46,753 nt of DNA from Bacteriovoracaceae bacterium (GCA_016784965.1 JADHTQ010000037.1:1-46753), one strand, 5' to 3'. Positions 17,752-27,510 are shown, counted from the first letter of the stretch. Notes: generated by a model from the sequence alone, not told the origin. Program-made: numbers and translations.

Positions 17752-20181
17752 ATGTTAGTTTCTATTGATTGGATAAAAGATTTTACTGATTTGGGAGAAC
17801 TCCCTGCTGTCGAAGTTGGAAACAAATTTACTCTAAGCACAGCAGAGGTTGAAGGTGTACAATCTATTGGTGAACATTTTAAAAAGATAAAAGTGGCGGT
17901 TGTTGAATCCATTAACAAACACCCAAATGCTGATAAATTGAGTCTTGTGACATTTAGAGTTTCACAAAATGAAACAGGTGAAGTCGTTTGTGGCGCTAGT
18001 AATGTGAAAGTGGGGATGAAAACCCCTTATGCTCCTTTGGGTACTGTTTTGGCCGGTGGTTTTAAATTGGAGCCTAAAAAAATTAGAGGAGTATTATCTG
18101 AAGGAATGCTTTGCTCTAAAGAAGAGCTTGGGTATGAGCAAAATTCTAAAGGGATAATGGAGCTACCAGAGGATGCTCCGGTGGGCATGACACTTCTTGA
18201 GTATTTAAATGAATCAGTTGATACTCTTTTAGATATTGATAATAAGTCTTTAACTCATAGACCAGATCTTTGGGGGCATTATGGTATGGCCCGTGAGTTT
18301 GCCACAATTTTTGAAAAGACTTTGAAAAACCCCTTTAGTGATGAGTGGAGTACACAATTAGAAAAATTATATACTTTGCAGAGCTCGCCAATAACTCTAC
18401 AGGTAGATCCAGATTGCTCATGTTTGGCATATTTTGGTTTATCTATAAATGGAGTGAAGGTAGAGGACTCTCCCATCTGGATGCAAAAAAGATTAAAAGC
18501 TGTTGGGCTTAGACCTATCAACAACATTGTTGATATCAGTAACTATGTAATGCTGGAGCTTGGTATCCCTCTTCACATCTTTGATCAGGATAAGATCAAA
18601 GGGGGTAAATTAATTATTCAAAGAATGAAAAAAGAGGACAGTTTTAAAACCCTTGATGAAATAGAACGCAAATTATTGCCAAGCGATACTGTCATTTGTG
18701 ATAACAGCGGACCCTTAGTGTTGGCCGGTATTATGGGTGGACAAAGCAGTGAGATCGATGATCAAACTCAAAACGTTTTCATTGAAGTCGCCAATTGGAA
18801 AGCACATGAGGTAAGAAGAACCTCCACTAGACTTGGGCTACGTACTGACTCATCATCGCGTTATGAAAAAACGCTAGATAGCAAGATGTGTAAGCGCACC
18901 ATGCTTAGAACTTTGGAGCTAATCATAGAGTTATGCCCAAATGCTTCAGTCGTAGGAAAGTTAGAGTATGATGGTCATGATCTATCATCTATTGCAACTA
19001 GAGCAATTACTACATCCATTTCAAAAATTAATTCTGTACTTGGCCACAGGATAGAGAAAGGCAAAATTATCTCAATTTTTAAATCATTGGACTTTATTGT
19101 TGAAGAAGATATAGACGGTGATCTATTGCAATTGTTGGTTCCAAGCTTTAGGGCAAATAAAGATATTGAGTATGAAGCAGATTTGATCGAAGAGGTGGGG
19201 CGGATTATAGGTTATGACAACATTACTCCCAAATCGCCTTTGTCGCAAGTCTCACCGGTTCGCTTAACTCTTGCAGATAAGTTACATCGCAAAATAAGAA
19301 ACTTTATGGTCTATCATGCCAAGTCCTACGAAATTATGACCTACCCTATGGTTGGCAAAAAGTTATATAAAAAGGCGGCGTGGAGCATAGAGCAAGGGGT
19401 TAAAATAATTAATCCGATCTCCGAAGATCAAGATGTAATGAGACCTTCTTTGATCCCGAGTCTTCTTGAAGCAGCTTCAAAAAACCAAAAGAATTTTTCA
19501 GACTTTTGCTTTTTTGAAATTGGTCGGACCTATACTAAAGACCAGGTGGAGTTTTCAAAAGAGCAATCGATGTTGGGAGTGGTTTTTTCAAGCAAAGATA
19601 GTTCTTGTTTCATGGAACTTTTAAATGTTGTTGAAAGATTATTTACAGAGCTAAATGTTGCTGTAAAGTTTAACAAAAGGCATGCTAATTTTGCTAACGC
19701 TCATATTCCCGCTGACTGGGATGGGAGACATCCCTTTGAGCACTTAGATGTTAACATTATGGGAAAAATTCATGGAGCAGTAATTACACCACATCCTATA
19801 ATTTTAAAATCGTTTAAAATTAAGGGCAACTTAAGTATGGCCATCATTGACCTTACCTCTTTTCAAGACAGGCCCTTGAAGTCTAAGACAAAATATACAA
19901 CACTACTTAAGTTTCCCACATCTACTTTTGATTGCACAGTAGTAGCAGACAAAGGTACTCCGGTGCAAACAGTGCTTGAGTGTATGAAAAAAAGTAAAGT
20001 AAAAAAAGTGATAGATCAAAAAGTAGTAGATGTATTTCAGTTTAATGAAACTCAAAATACAGTGACCTTAAGAACTACTTTTGGAGATCATGAGGGTACG
20101 TTGTCAGGTCAGTTTTTAGATAGTGCTAAAGAGTCAATTGTGGAATCTTTGAAAAAAGGTGGCTTTAACCTAAAGATGTAG
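17752..20181 (+). CDS. pheT: Phenylalanine--tRNA ligase beta subunit
   Basis: This partner of PheS provides tRNA binding and editing. The domains are in order: EMAP/tRNA-binding fold (about 40-150; NKHPNADKLSLVTF, CGASNV), B3/B4 editing domain, B5 domain, a degenerate class II core, and the C-terminal FDX-ACB anticodon-binding domain (about 715-809; KFPTSTFDCTVVADKGTPVQ). HRPDLWGHYGMAREF and NIVDISNYVMLELGIPLHIFD are typical. The 809-residue length is normal. The gene ends 9 bases before the end of the oppositely oriented small gene at 20191, leaving no room for a usual terminator. Confidence 0.97.
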   Translation: MLVSIDWIKDFTDLGELPAVEVGNKFTLSTAEVEGVQSIGEHFKKIKVAVVESINKHPNADKLSLVTFRVSQNETGEVVCGASNVKVGMKTPYAPLGTVLAGGFKLEPKKIRGVLSEGMLCSKEELGYEQNSKGIMELPEDAPVGMTLLEYLNESVDTLLDIDNKSLTHRPDLWGHYGMAREFATIFEKTLKNPFSDEWSTQLEKLYTLQSSPITLQVDPDCSCLAYFGLSINGVKVEDSPIWMQKRLKAVGLRPINNIVDISNYVMLELGIPLHIFDQDKIKGGKLIIQRMKKEDSFKTLDEIERKLLPSDTVICDNSGPLVLAGIMGGQSSEIDDQTQNVFIEVANWKAHEVRRTSTRLGLRTDSSSRYEKTLDSKMCKRTMLRTLELIIELCPNASVVGKLEYDGHDLSSIATRAITTSISKINSVLGHRIEKGKIISIFKSLDFIVEEDIDGDLLQLLVPSFRANKDIEYEADLIEEVGRIIGYDNITPKSPLSQVSPVRLTLADKLHRKIRNFMVYHAKSYEIMTYPMVGKKLYKKAAWSIEQGVKIINPISEDQDVMRPSLIPSLLEAASKNQKNFSDFCFFEIGRTYTKDQVEFSKEQSMLGVVFSSKDSSCFMELLNVVERLFTELNVAVKFNKRHANFANAHIPADWDGRHPFEHLDVNIMGKIHGAVITPHPIILKSFKIKGNLSMAIIDLTSFQDRPLKSKTKYTTLLKFPTSTFDCTVVADKGTPVQTVLECMKKSKVKKVIDQKVVDVFQFNETQNTVTLRTTFGDHEGTLSGQFLDSAKESIVESLKKGGFNLKM

Positions 20182-20190
20182 AGTTTATCG

Positions 20191-20607
20191 TCAATGGAAA
20201 AATTTACCAAAGAAACCACCAGTGTTTTTATCAGTATTACTTTCAACAATGTGGCAGTGTTTTTTTATTGCAGTCCATAAATCACTAATGTTTGTAACTT
20301 TCTCTAGTATGACGTTGTAATCGTGAACAGAAAACAGGCCAACATGCTTTATATTAAGCTCCATACAGATTGAAACGATGAATCTATTCATCTCAGAAAT
20401 ATCGTCAAAAGGACCAAGATATTGAGAGTGACAAATAATGTCTTTTTTTCCTAAGCTACTAATGTAGGTTTTATTTAGAGTAGGCCTGTCGATCAGCTCA
20501 TGGTCATTAAAAATATATAGTAGATAGTATTTTGCAACCTGCTCCAAAGATGGATCATCTAGTTGCAGGTATGAGTATATTCCAACAATTGTTTCTCTAG
20601 TGGACAC
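20191..20607 (-). CDS. Conserved-looking small protein, unknown function
   Basis: I do not recognise this 138-residue protein. It has no signal peptide or membrane segment, so it is probably cytoplasmic. The sequence alternates helices and strands and has three or four scattered cysteines. A Gly-Lys-Phe-rich tail (GGFFGKFFH) ends the protein. It sits 12 bases downstream of the 571-residue glycoside-hydrolase-like gene on the same strand, suggesting co-expression. Codon and base use match its neighbours. Confidence 0.6.
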   Translation of the reverse strand: MSTRETIVGIYSYLQLDDPSLEQVAKYYLLYIFNDHELIDRPTLNKTYISSLGKKDIICHSQYLGPFDDISEMNRFIVSICMELNIKHVGLFSVHDYNVILEKVTNISDLWTAIKKHCHIVESNTDKNTGGFFGKFFH

Positions 20608-20619
20608 TACTTACCTCCA

Positions 20620-22335
20620 TCAAGAGTAAAGCCCAAAATCTAATGACACAGAACCTCCGGGTAATACTTCTATATTTAGTTCATTTGAATTAGAGCGCAC
20701 AGTTGTGTTGATTTCATCAAGCACTTTCATTAGCACAAAGTTTTTCGGAAGATCCACATGGACCTTTTTTTTGTAGCTAGTACTATTATAAAAGCTTAGC
20801 CGCCTAACTTCCTCATAGCTCAGCTCACCTTGCCGTGGTCCTCTGGTTCTCCAAATAAAATCAGGAGCCCCTTGGTGGTCTATGGCCAGGTGTGGGATGT
20901 TGAATGTTTGAATTAGTTTACTCCAAAACATGGTTTGCTGCTTCGTGCCCAGCTTTTTAATATCTTCACCAGCAAAGACGACAATCCTTCCTTCTCCAAG
21001 GGCAACATTGCTTATTACAGTTTGATAATTAACTTTTTCTACTTTTAGGGAGTTTTCAAAGAAAAATGTTTCCAGACGTTTGTCGATTTTTTCAGGCATG
21101 TTTGTTTTGTCAATAATAACTTTACCACCATTCATAAAGATGTTGAGCATATTTCTAAATATTACATCATCAAAAATGCAGCCGTGTAAAAAGAAAATCT
21201 TTTCAAAACTGTAAGAATCAGAGTTGTTCACAAATGTTTGACTGGACGTCTTATTAAAAACTCGTCCATAATTGTCTAAAAAATAATTTAAAAGCCCCAA
21301 AGGCCACCAATCACTGATGTGGTCGTGGCTTTTGTGTTCAATAATTTCAAAGAAAGTAAGGGGTCTAAAGTATGTAGGCTCATCATCACTATATGTGGAG
21401 GATTTAAGCTTTGTGTGAATCAATGATCTGACTACAAGTTGGTCCAATTGTTTTTTAAGATTCCCTTCTTTATTTTTCATAGGAATCAAGACAGAAGAGG
21501 GTAAAGAGTCATTAGAGATAGCAGTAAAGAGATCTAGGGAGTGTCTTCTTTGATTATCGACACCAATCATTCTTTCAATGTGCGAGGTCGTAGGCCCCCC
21601 TAAAAACGCTACGTTTAATAATCCCTCCCAATTGGCCAAGAGACCATTTTTAGCAGTTTCACAATATAAATTTTTTATTGTATCTGTAAACTTAGATATC
21701 AAAACTTGTTCACAAGCCCGCTCATCTGGCGATAAATCTGTGTCCTCAAGATTTTGTATAAAAAGCTCAAGGCCTTGTTGAAATACTTTTGAGCGATCTT
21801 CTAGGTAGCTTATGAATTGCTCTTGTTGGTTATAACCACAGTTTATACCCCACAGATCTGTTGTAATGTTTTCTGTAGTGAGGTATCTTCCCAATTCATA
21901 AATATATTTAGAGTATGCTTTAAATACTCTAGTATCAAAAAAGGAGTGAAGTTTATTAATTTTTCCTTCATAATCTATAGCACAAAAAATCAACTCTTCT
22001 GGATTAATAGAAATTGATCTGGCCAAAAGTGGGGGAAGTCCGCCATTTGCTAAAAAGGGAACTGGTGTTACAGGTAAAAAAAATACCGGCCTTTTGTCCA
22101 GTTTTATGCACTGGTCTACGAGCTTTTTCAAATTTGTCTCTGGTCTATTTTGACCAAAGTCGTATGTTTCACCTGTTTCAGAGTGGAATGACCAGTTTAG
22201 CGGGATTATGACCTGTTCACTTTTGGCATGTTCTTTTATTTTTGATTCCCATAGGGATGCTGAAGTTCTCCAGTAAAAAAACCAACTTTCTCCGGGAAAG
22301 GCGATGTTTTCTTGATTCAATACCGGTATTTCCAT
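20620..22335 (-). CDS. Unknown protein with glycoside-hydrolase-like (GH35/42-type) barrel
   Basis: This 571-residue protein has no signal peptide. Its first 130 residues resemble the start of a clan-A glycoside hydrolase barrel: WFFYWRTSASLWESKI, VIIPLNWSFHSETGETYDFG, then NLKKLVDQCIKLDKRPVFFLP, where such enzymes have a strand, a D-F turn and a helix with 'gl.v.lRpgP'. A later segment (FRNMLNIFMNGGKVIIDKTNMP) resembles the Rossmann-like trimerisation domain of GH42, and the final 80 residues look like a beta domain. I could not find a clear Asn-Glu acid/base pair, so it may be inactive or a distant family. Assignment is by fold pattern only. It is transcribed away from the FHA-GGDEF gene. 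Confidence 0.5.
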   Translation of the reverse strand: MEIPVLNQENIAFPGESWFFYWRTSASLWESKIKEHAKSEQVIIPLNWSFHSETGETYDFGQNRPETNLKKLVDQCIKLDKRPVFFLPVTPVPFLANGGLPPLLARSISINPEELIFCAIDYEGKINKLHSFFDTRVFKAYSKYIYELGRYLTTENITTDLWGINCGYNQQEQFISYLEDRSKVFQQGLELFIQNLEDTDLSPDERACEQVLISKFTDTIKNLYCETAKNGLLANWEGLLNVAFLGGPTTSHIERMIGVDNQRRHSLDLFTAISNDSLPSSVLIPMKNKEGNLKKQLDQLVVRSLIHTKLKSSTYSDDEPTYFRPLTFFEIIEHKSHDHISDWWPLGLLNYFLDNYGRVFNKTSSQTFVNNSDSYSFEKIFFLHGCIFDDVIFRNMLNIFMNGGKVIIDKTNMPEKIDKRLETFFFENSLKVEKVNYQTVISNVALGEGRIVVFAGEDIKKLGTKQQTMFWSKLIQTFNIPHLAIDHQGAPDFIWRTRGPRQGELSYEEVRRLSFYNSTSYKKKVHVDLPKNFVLMKVLDEINTTVRSNSNELNIEVLPGGSVSLDFGLYS

Positions 22336-22448
22336 TTAGATAGGACTCCAAATCAAATTTTTTGGCACTAGCTGTTTGTACAATCTACTGATTCTAGCAA
22401 GTAATTTTGGATGATGCAAAGGTATCATTTTCCATAATATTTATGGAC

Positions 22449-22477
22449 TTGAAAAATTAAGCAAAGAGGGATACGAT
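22449..22477 (+). promoter_or_regulatory. Putative sigma70 promoter for the FHA-GGDEF gene
   Basis: TTGAAA (22449-22454) and TACGAT (22472-22477) are 17 bases apart. The predicted start is near 22485, leaving about 40 bases of leader, which contains GGAGATACGAGG before the ATG at 22527. Both boxes are imperfect, so support is moderate. Confidence 0.4.
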
Positions 22478-22526
22478 ACTTATAACTTTGTAAAAAAAAA
22501 GCATAATTAAAAATGGAGATACGAGG

Positions 22527-23438
22527 ATGGCTGATGATGCAACAGTTGTGTTAACCGACATAAAAGCCGCTCTGGCCAGCACAGAAAATGAAGCGGCTCT
22601 TGAAGAAAAACCACCGGCCCTATTAATTGTAGGTGGTGATTTAAATGGAACATTGTTTGATATAAACAGCCGGGAAGTAGGAATTGGCAGATCCCCGGAT
22701 AACGGAATTCAAATTGAGTTTGACGGGATATCGCGCCATCACTTTAAAATTGAAATGCAGGCCAACAAAGCAATTTTGCACGACCTGGGATCAAAAAATG
22801 GAACCTACCTAAATAATACTAGATGTACAGGTTCTTCTGAATTGTATAGAGGCGATATAATTAAAATCGGAAGCGTTGCACTTAAATACCTTCCCAAAGG
22901 AGATCCAGAAAGGTTAACGTATGACAAACTGAGTCTAGATGCTAATACGGACAAACATACAAAATGTTATAACAAGACGTATTTTAATAAAGCGATTGCT
23001 CACGAAGTTCAAAAGTGCAAAATAACTGGTAAGCCACTCACCTTAATTCTTTTTGATCTGGATCACTTTAAAAACCTTAATGATAATTATGGTCATGATG
23101 CAGGTGACTTTGTGTTACTAGAGTTGGCCAAAATCATTAGAACACATGGAGTGCGTGATTTAGACATTTTTGCTAGATATGGTGGGGAAGAATTTGTTAT
23201 TTTGCTTCCACAAACTAATCTCAAACAGGCGTTTAGTATAGCAGAGCGTGTGAGAAAAGTTGTTGAGGAACACGAGTTTATTTACGACGATAAACTGCTG
23301 CCAGTTACTGCTTCCATCGGTGTTGCAGACTATAGGCAAGGAGTTAATGACGGAACAGAGCTTTTTAAAAGAGCAGATACTGCACTTTATAAATCAAAAG
23401 AAGGTGGCAGGAATCAAGTTCAGTTTTTCAAAGAATAA
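22527..23438 (+). CDS. FHA domain diguanylate cyclase (DgcB-like)
   Basis: This enzyme is predicted to make cyclic di-GMP from two GTP in response to phosphorylation. An FHA domain covers about residues 45-115 (GIGRSPDNGIQIEFDGISRHHFKIE, then LGSKNGTYLN), and a GGDEF domain covers 140-300. The active-site GGEEF is at 219-223 and the inhibitory I-site RDLD at 210-213, so both synthesis and product inhibition look intact. The N-terminal tail DDATVVL (residues 3-9) resembles a phosphothreonine motif for FHA recognition. Bdellovibrio bacteriovorus DgcB, required for prey invasion, has the same architecture, with its own tail binding its FHA domain. Orthology is an inference. mutL starts 17 bases downstream. 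Confidence 0.92.
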   Translation: MADDATVVLTDIKAALASTENEAALEEKPPALLIVGGDLNGTLFDINSREVGIGRSPDNGIQIEFDGISRHHFKIEMQANKAILHDLGSKNGTYLNNTRCTGSSELYRGDIIKIGSVALKYLPKGDPERLTYDKLSLDANTDKHTKCYNKTYFNKAIAHEVQKCKITGKPLTLILFDLDHFKNLNDNYGHDAGDFVLLELAKIIRTHGVRDLDIFARYGGEEFVILLPQTNLKQAFSIAERVRKVVEEHEFIYDDKLLPVTASIGVADYRQGVNDGTELFKRADTALYKSKEGGRNQVQFFKE

Positions 23439-23455
23439 GCACGCTGGAGCCGTGC

Positions 23456-25114
23456 ATGACCCAAATTAGAAGGCTTCCAGAACATTTAGTTGATCAAATT
23501 AAAGCAGGAGAGGTAATTGATAAGCCAGCTTCCCTGCTCAAAGAGTTAATTGAAAATGCTATTGATGCTCATGCCACAAAAGTCGACTTACATATAGTTG
23601 ATAATGGAATGGAGTTGATCCACATAGAAGATGATGGTGATGGAATGAGCTTTGAGGATTTGCCAAATGCATTTTCGCGTCATGCTACTTCTAAAATTGA
23701 AAGGTTTGAAGATATCTACCATCTTGGTAGTTATGGATTTCGGGGAGAGGCCTTAGCTAGTATATCCAGCATCGCTAGAGTTACCTGTGTAACTTCTGTC
23801 AAAGAGCAAGATCAAGGTGGAAAAATTGTAATCCATGGTGGAAAAAAACAGTCTCTAACTCCCTACAAAAACACCGGTCATGGCACTTCTATTTTTGTAA
23901 AAGATCTCTTTTACAATACACCTGTTCGCATGAAATTTATTAAATCCAAATCTTCACAGAAAAATTTTATAAAAAAAGTAATCAATTATTATATTTTAAG
24001 TAATCCGCAAATTACCTTTAGTGTGAAGTGGGATGACCAGGAAAAAGAGTTTTACTATGCGACTTCCTCACCAGTTGAAAGGATTTCTAAAGTTCTATTA
24101 AAAAAGAAAAATACCGACGACCAGTTGATTCAAATTGATGGAGAATATGACCAATACAAGCTTTATGGCTTTTTAACTAAACACAGCAGCAAAAGTAATA
24201 CAAACAGACAGACCTACCTATTTATTAACAAGAGATTTTTTCAAGATAGGGCCATCCACTCAACGATTGTACGTAGTATGCAAAAGTTATGGGCTCCCAG
24301 TACTGCTGGAAACTACTGTATTATGTTAGATGGACCTTCTACCCAGGTAGATGTGAATGTCCATCCAAGTAAAACTTGGGTGAAGTTTTCTCAAGCTTCA
24401 ATTATTTTTTCTCTAATTTCTGCGAGTATAAAAAAGGCACTCGGGACAAAACAATTTGAGGTCACGGCCAGCACTGCTGAACATAATACCCAACTATATG
24501 ACCTGGACCTAACCGGTGCAAAGCCTGACTTTAAAGCATTTGATAGTGAGGGCGCTGTTGCTCCATACCAGGTTGTTGGAAGAGTTGGAGGTGGTTATTA
24601 TCTCATAAGCGTTGCGGGGGTTGTGGGTTCTTCCTCATATGTAATTGTAGATCTAAGGGGTTTAATAAATAGATATTGGCAAACAATTTACCAGCAGTTC
24701 CCTTTGACAGATGCTTCAGTGACACCACTTCTGATTACAACTCCTTACCAAGTAGAGCGAGGCCAAATTGATATTCATTTTGAGTTTTTTGGCAACATAG
24801 GGTTTGCATTTGATCGTCTCGATGACTCTACCATAGCACTGAGATCCATCCCATCAAAGTTGTCTAACTTACCTGTTAGGGAGATGGTATCACAAATGTT
24901 ACATTTTTTTAAAAACCACAATAGCACAAATCATGGTATGGACCTATTTGAGGACTTTTTGGCAAATGTTAATTCCGCTGGTATGTTTAGTGATTTTAGC
25001 ACAAATTGTCTATCCAAAATATTATTGCAGATCGACCCCAGTGATCTTTATAAATCAAAAATATTTTTAAAATTGGGTGAAGAGGAAGTTATTAAATTGA
25101 AAAACTGCTTATGA
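23456..25114 (+). CDS. mutL: DNA mismatch repair protein MutL
   Basis: This GHKL-ATPase links mismatch recognition by MutS to excision. The N-terminal motifs are all present: IRRLPEHLVDQIKAGEVIDKPASLLKELIENAIDA (motif I), EDDGDGMSFEDLPNAFSRHATSKI (motif II), and YGFRGEALASISSIARV with GHGTSIFVKDLFYNTPVRMKF (motif III). The C-terminal dimerisation region is there but divergent. The endonuclease motif DQHAxxExxxxE seen in many MutL proteins is replaced by VDLRGLINRYW, so this MutL probably lacks nicking activity. The 552-residue length is within range. It overlaps miaA by 4 bases (ATGA). Confidence 0.93.
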   Translation: MTQIRRLPEHLVDQIKAGEVIDKPASLLKELIENAIDAHATKVDLHIVDNGMELIHIEDDGDGMSFEDLPNAFSRHATSKIERFEDIYHLGSYGFRGEALASISSIARVTCVTSVKEQDQGGKIVIHGGKKQSLTPYKNTGHGTSIFVKDLFYNTPVRMKFIKSKSSQKNFIKKVINYYILSNPQITFSVKWDDQEKEFYYATSSPVERISKVLLKKKNTDDQLIQIDGEYDQYKLYGFLTKHSSKSNTNRQTYLFINKRFFQDRAIHSTIVRSMQKLWAPSTAGNYCIMLDGPSTQVDVNVHPSKTWVKFSQASIIFSLISASIKKALGTKQFEVTASTAEHNTQLYDLDLTGAKPDFKAFDSEGAVAPYQVVGRVGGGYYLISVAGVVGSSSYVIVDLRGLINRYWQTIYQQFPLTDASVTPLLITTPYQVERGQIDIHFEFFGNIGFAFDRLDDSTIALRSIPSKLSNLPVREMVSQMLHFFKNHNSTNHGMDLFEDFLANVNSAGMFSDFSTNCLSKILLQIDPSDLYKSKIFLKLGEEEVIKLKNCL

Positions 25115-26082
25115 AAAAAAATGTTATTATAATTTCGGGACCAACTGCAACAGGTAAAACGAGTACAAGTATCTCTTTGGCCCTACATTTACAAAAACAT
25201 ACCCAAACACCGGTGTCTATAGTTAATTTTGATTCACTTTTGTTTTATAAAGAGATTAGTATCGGAACTGCAAAGCCAACACCAGTTGAAATGTGTGAAA
25301 TAGAGCATAAATTGATTAATATATGTTCTATCAAAAACCATATTGATGCTTCTAAGTACTCCCAAATGGCCCAACAAGAAATTGAAGAAATTCTTGAAAA
25401 AGGAAACATTGTAATTTTAGTTGGAGGTAGTGGATTTTATCTGCGGGCCCTGATTAAAGGAATGTATGAGGGAGTAACAACCCCAATTGTAGTAAAAGCA
25501 AAAAGTGAAAAATTGTATAAGGAAGAGGGAATACGGCCGTTTATTGAAATTTTACAATCTGTTGATCCAGTTTCTTTTAGCTCTATTCACAGGAATGATA
25601 TTTATCGGATACAAAGAGCAGTAGAATACTATTGGTCTACTAATAGGCCAATTTCAAGTCAAAAACTACTCATGGAAAAAAATGGCCCTTATGATTTTTC
25701 TAAGAACATTCATCCAAGCTGGAATATCTGCCATATCTATTTAGATATACCAAAGCAGCAGCATCTGCAAATTATCAAGGATCGGGCGCAAACAATGGTA
25801 GATAACGGTTTGATTTCAGAGGTATCAACTTTGCTTGAGCGCGGATTTACAGGTTTAGAAAAGCCGATGAATAGTATAGGGTATAAAGAAACCATTGAAT
25901 ACTTGAGTGGAAAAATTTTGACCAAGGAGGAGCTCGTAGAGCATATTTATATTTCGACAAGGCAGCTTGCTAAGTCACAAAAAACTTGGTTTAAAAAAGT
26001 ATTTCCCAAATTTACTTTTAATCCATTACAAGATTACTCTAGCATTGTAGATTGTGTTTCTAAGTTTATTCAAGAGGCTTAA
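25111..26082 (+). CDS. miaA: tRNA dimethylallyltransferase
   Basis: This enzyme adds the dimethylallyl group to A37 of tRNAs that read codons starting with U. The P-loop GPTATGKTSTS is at residues 10-20, followed by NFDSLLFYKEISIGTAKPT (the ADSxQxYxxxxIGTAKP region in altered form, keeping the catalytic Asp) and LVGGSGFYLRALIKG. The C-terminal half has NSIGYKETIEYLSG and IYISTRQLAKSQKTWFKK. The 323-residue length is usual. Its translation is coupled to mutL, a common pairing. Confidence 0.93.
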   Translation: MKKNVIIISGPTATGKTSTSISLALHLQKHTQTPVSIVNFDSLLFYKEISIGTAKPTPVEMCEIEHKLINICSIKNHIDASKYSQMAQQEIEEILEKGNIVILVGGSGFYLRALIKGMYEGVTTPIVVKAKSEKLYKEEGIRPFIEILQSVDPVSFSSIHRNDIYRIQRAVEYYWSTNRPISSQKLLMEKNGPYDFSKNIHPSWNICHIYLDIPKQQHLQIIKDRAQTMVDNGLISEVSTLLERGFTGLEKPMNSIGYKETIEYLSGKILTKEELVEHIYISTRQLAKSQKTWFKKVFPKFTFNPLQDYSSIVDCVSKFIQEA

Positions 26083-26169
26083 AGAAAAATTATTGAATGT
26101 CTTTAATTTTTAAGTAATCCTTATAAATTGTCCTTCTTAATTCATAGAACTATAGGATATACTTAGTTT

Positions 26170-27507
26170 ATGAGTGTTTTTGAGCAATTTCCAGAGATCA
26201 CAATTCATTTTTCTAAAATATTTGGTACACCAATTTTTACCAAACATGGCAAAAGAATTGGCAAATTAAATGATTTTTTTGTAGATTACGAAGAAGTATA
26301 CCCCACGGTAATTGCTTTGCAGTATAAAAGAAACGGACTACATTTTAGTATTCCTTGGGAGGAAGTTAAGCGTTTTAATTTTAAAAAAATCATCATTAAT
26401 GATAAGACAAAAGCAATACAAAGCAAGTTATATCAAAATAAAGCACCTCCCCGTAAGATAACAAATATTCTTTCAGGTCATTTTGTTAAAAAAAGTGGTC
26501 CATTTCCTCCTTTGGGACAAATAGTTCTAGATAGACAAATTGTAGATACCCATGGAAAAAAAGTGGTTAGAGTTAATGATATTGAGTTCATAAAAGTTGG
26601 CCAAAATATCAAGGTTACTCATGCAGGTATTGGTCTGCGAAGCCTTATTAGACGTCTTGGGTTTGAGCCTATAGTTGACAGTATAATTAGATTGATCAGA
26701 CCAAAGGCCAAGTATTTAACTAGAGATGTGCTTATTAATTGGAAGTATGTTCATACTATTGCTGATCGCTCAGTTCATAACAATGTTAAGCTAAACTTGT
26801 CCAATCAAGATCTAAAGTCACTACATCCTGCGGATTTAGCAGATATCTTAGAAGACCTGGACGGGCATTCTAGAGAATTAATTTTTAATGAGTTGGAACC
26901 AGAAATGGCGGCCAAAACTCTTTCTGAAATTGATCCGGATATGCAGGTCTCATTTATTAAAAAAGAGGCCCCAGAAGATGTTGCCAAGATTATTGAGAAT
27001 ATGGGACCAGATGAAGCCGCTGATGTCCTGAATGAATTAGACGATGCCAGAGCAGGTGCAATTATTTCCAATATTGAAGATCCAGAAACTGGGGAAGAAA
27101 TTCAAGAGCTTTTAGAGTACAAGGAGGATACTGCAGGGGGACTAATGTCGACTGAAGTGTTTGCGGTTTCACCCGATACCAAAGTATCAGATATAATGAA
27201 AATTATAAAAGACAATCATGAAGAATTTGAATCAATTTATGATCTTTATATTGTTGATGACAACGAGATTTTGCTGGGTACATGTTCTTTGTATAAAATA
27301 CTTATCCAAAATGAGAATCTTTTTGTTGGAGAAATTATGACCAAGCAGCATATTATATCTCTTGGTCCTTCGGTTCACTGGAAAAAATTATCAATGAAGA
27401 TGAGTAAATATAATTTAATTAATATGCCCATTGTGGATAGTAACAATAAGCTTCTGGGGATTGTGTCAGTTGATGATGTACTTCCATGGTTGTTAAATGA
27501 GAGGTAA
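26170..27507 (+). CDS. PRC-barrel / MgtE N-terminal / CBS domain protein without transport domain
   Basis: This cytoplasmic 445-residue protein carries a regulatory head like that of the MgtE magnesium channel but no membrane part. PRC-barrel-like modules occupy about residues 10-75 and 115-160. The MgtE_N helical repeat spans about 215-320 (LHPADLADILEDLDG, then DPDMQVSFIKKEAPEDVAKIIENMGPDEAADVLNEL). A pair of CBS domains covers 320-445 (TAGGLMSTEVFAVSPDTKVSDIM, VGEIMTKQHII). It ends in TAA at 27505-27507, and the Nramp-like transporter continues in the same reading frame only 3 bases later. I infer it senses Mg2+ or a nucleotide and controls that transporter. No clear Shine-Dalgarno precedes the ATG. 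Confidence 0.88.
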   Translation: MSVFEQFPEITIHFSKIFGTPIFTKHGKRIGKLNDFFVDYEEVYPTVIALQYKRNGLHFSIPWEEVKRFNFKKIIINDKTKAIQSKLYQNKAPPRKITNILSGHFVKKSGPFPPLGQIVLDRQIVDTHGKKVVRVNDIEFIKVGQNIKVTHAGIGLRSLIRRLGFEPIVDSIIRLIRPKAKYLTRDVLINWKYVHTIADRSVHNNVKLNLSNQDLKSLHPADLADILEDLDGHSRELIFNELEPEMAAKTLSEIDPDMQVSFIKKEAPEDVAKIIENMGPDEAADVLNELDDARAGAIISNIEDPETGEEIQELLEYKEDTAGGLMSTEVFAVSPDTKVSDIMKIIKDNHEEFESIYDLYIVDDNEILLGTCSLYKILIQNENLFVGEIMTKQHIISLGPSVHWKKLSMKMSKYNLINMPIVDSNNKLLGIVSVDDVLPWLLNER

Positions 27508-27510
27508 GTT

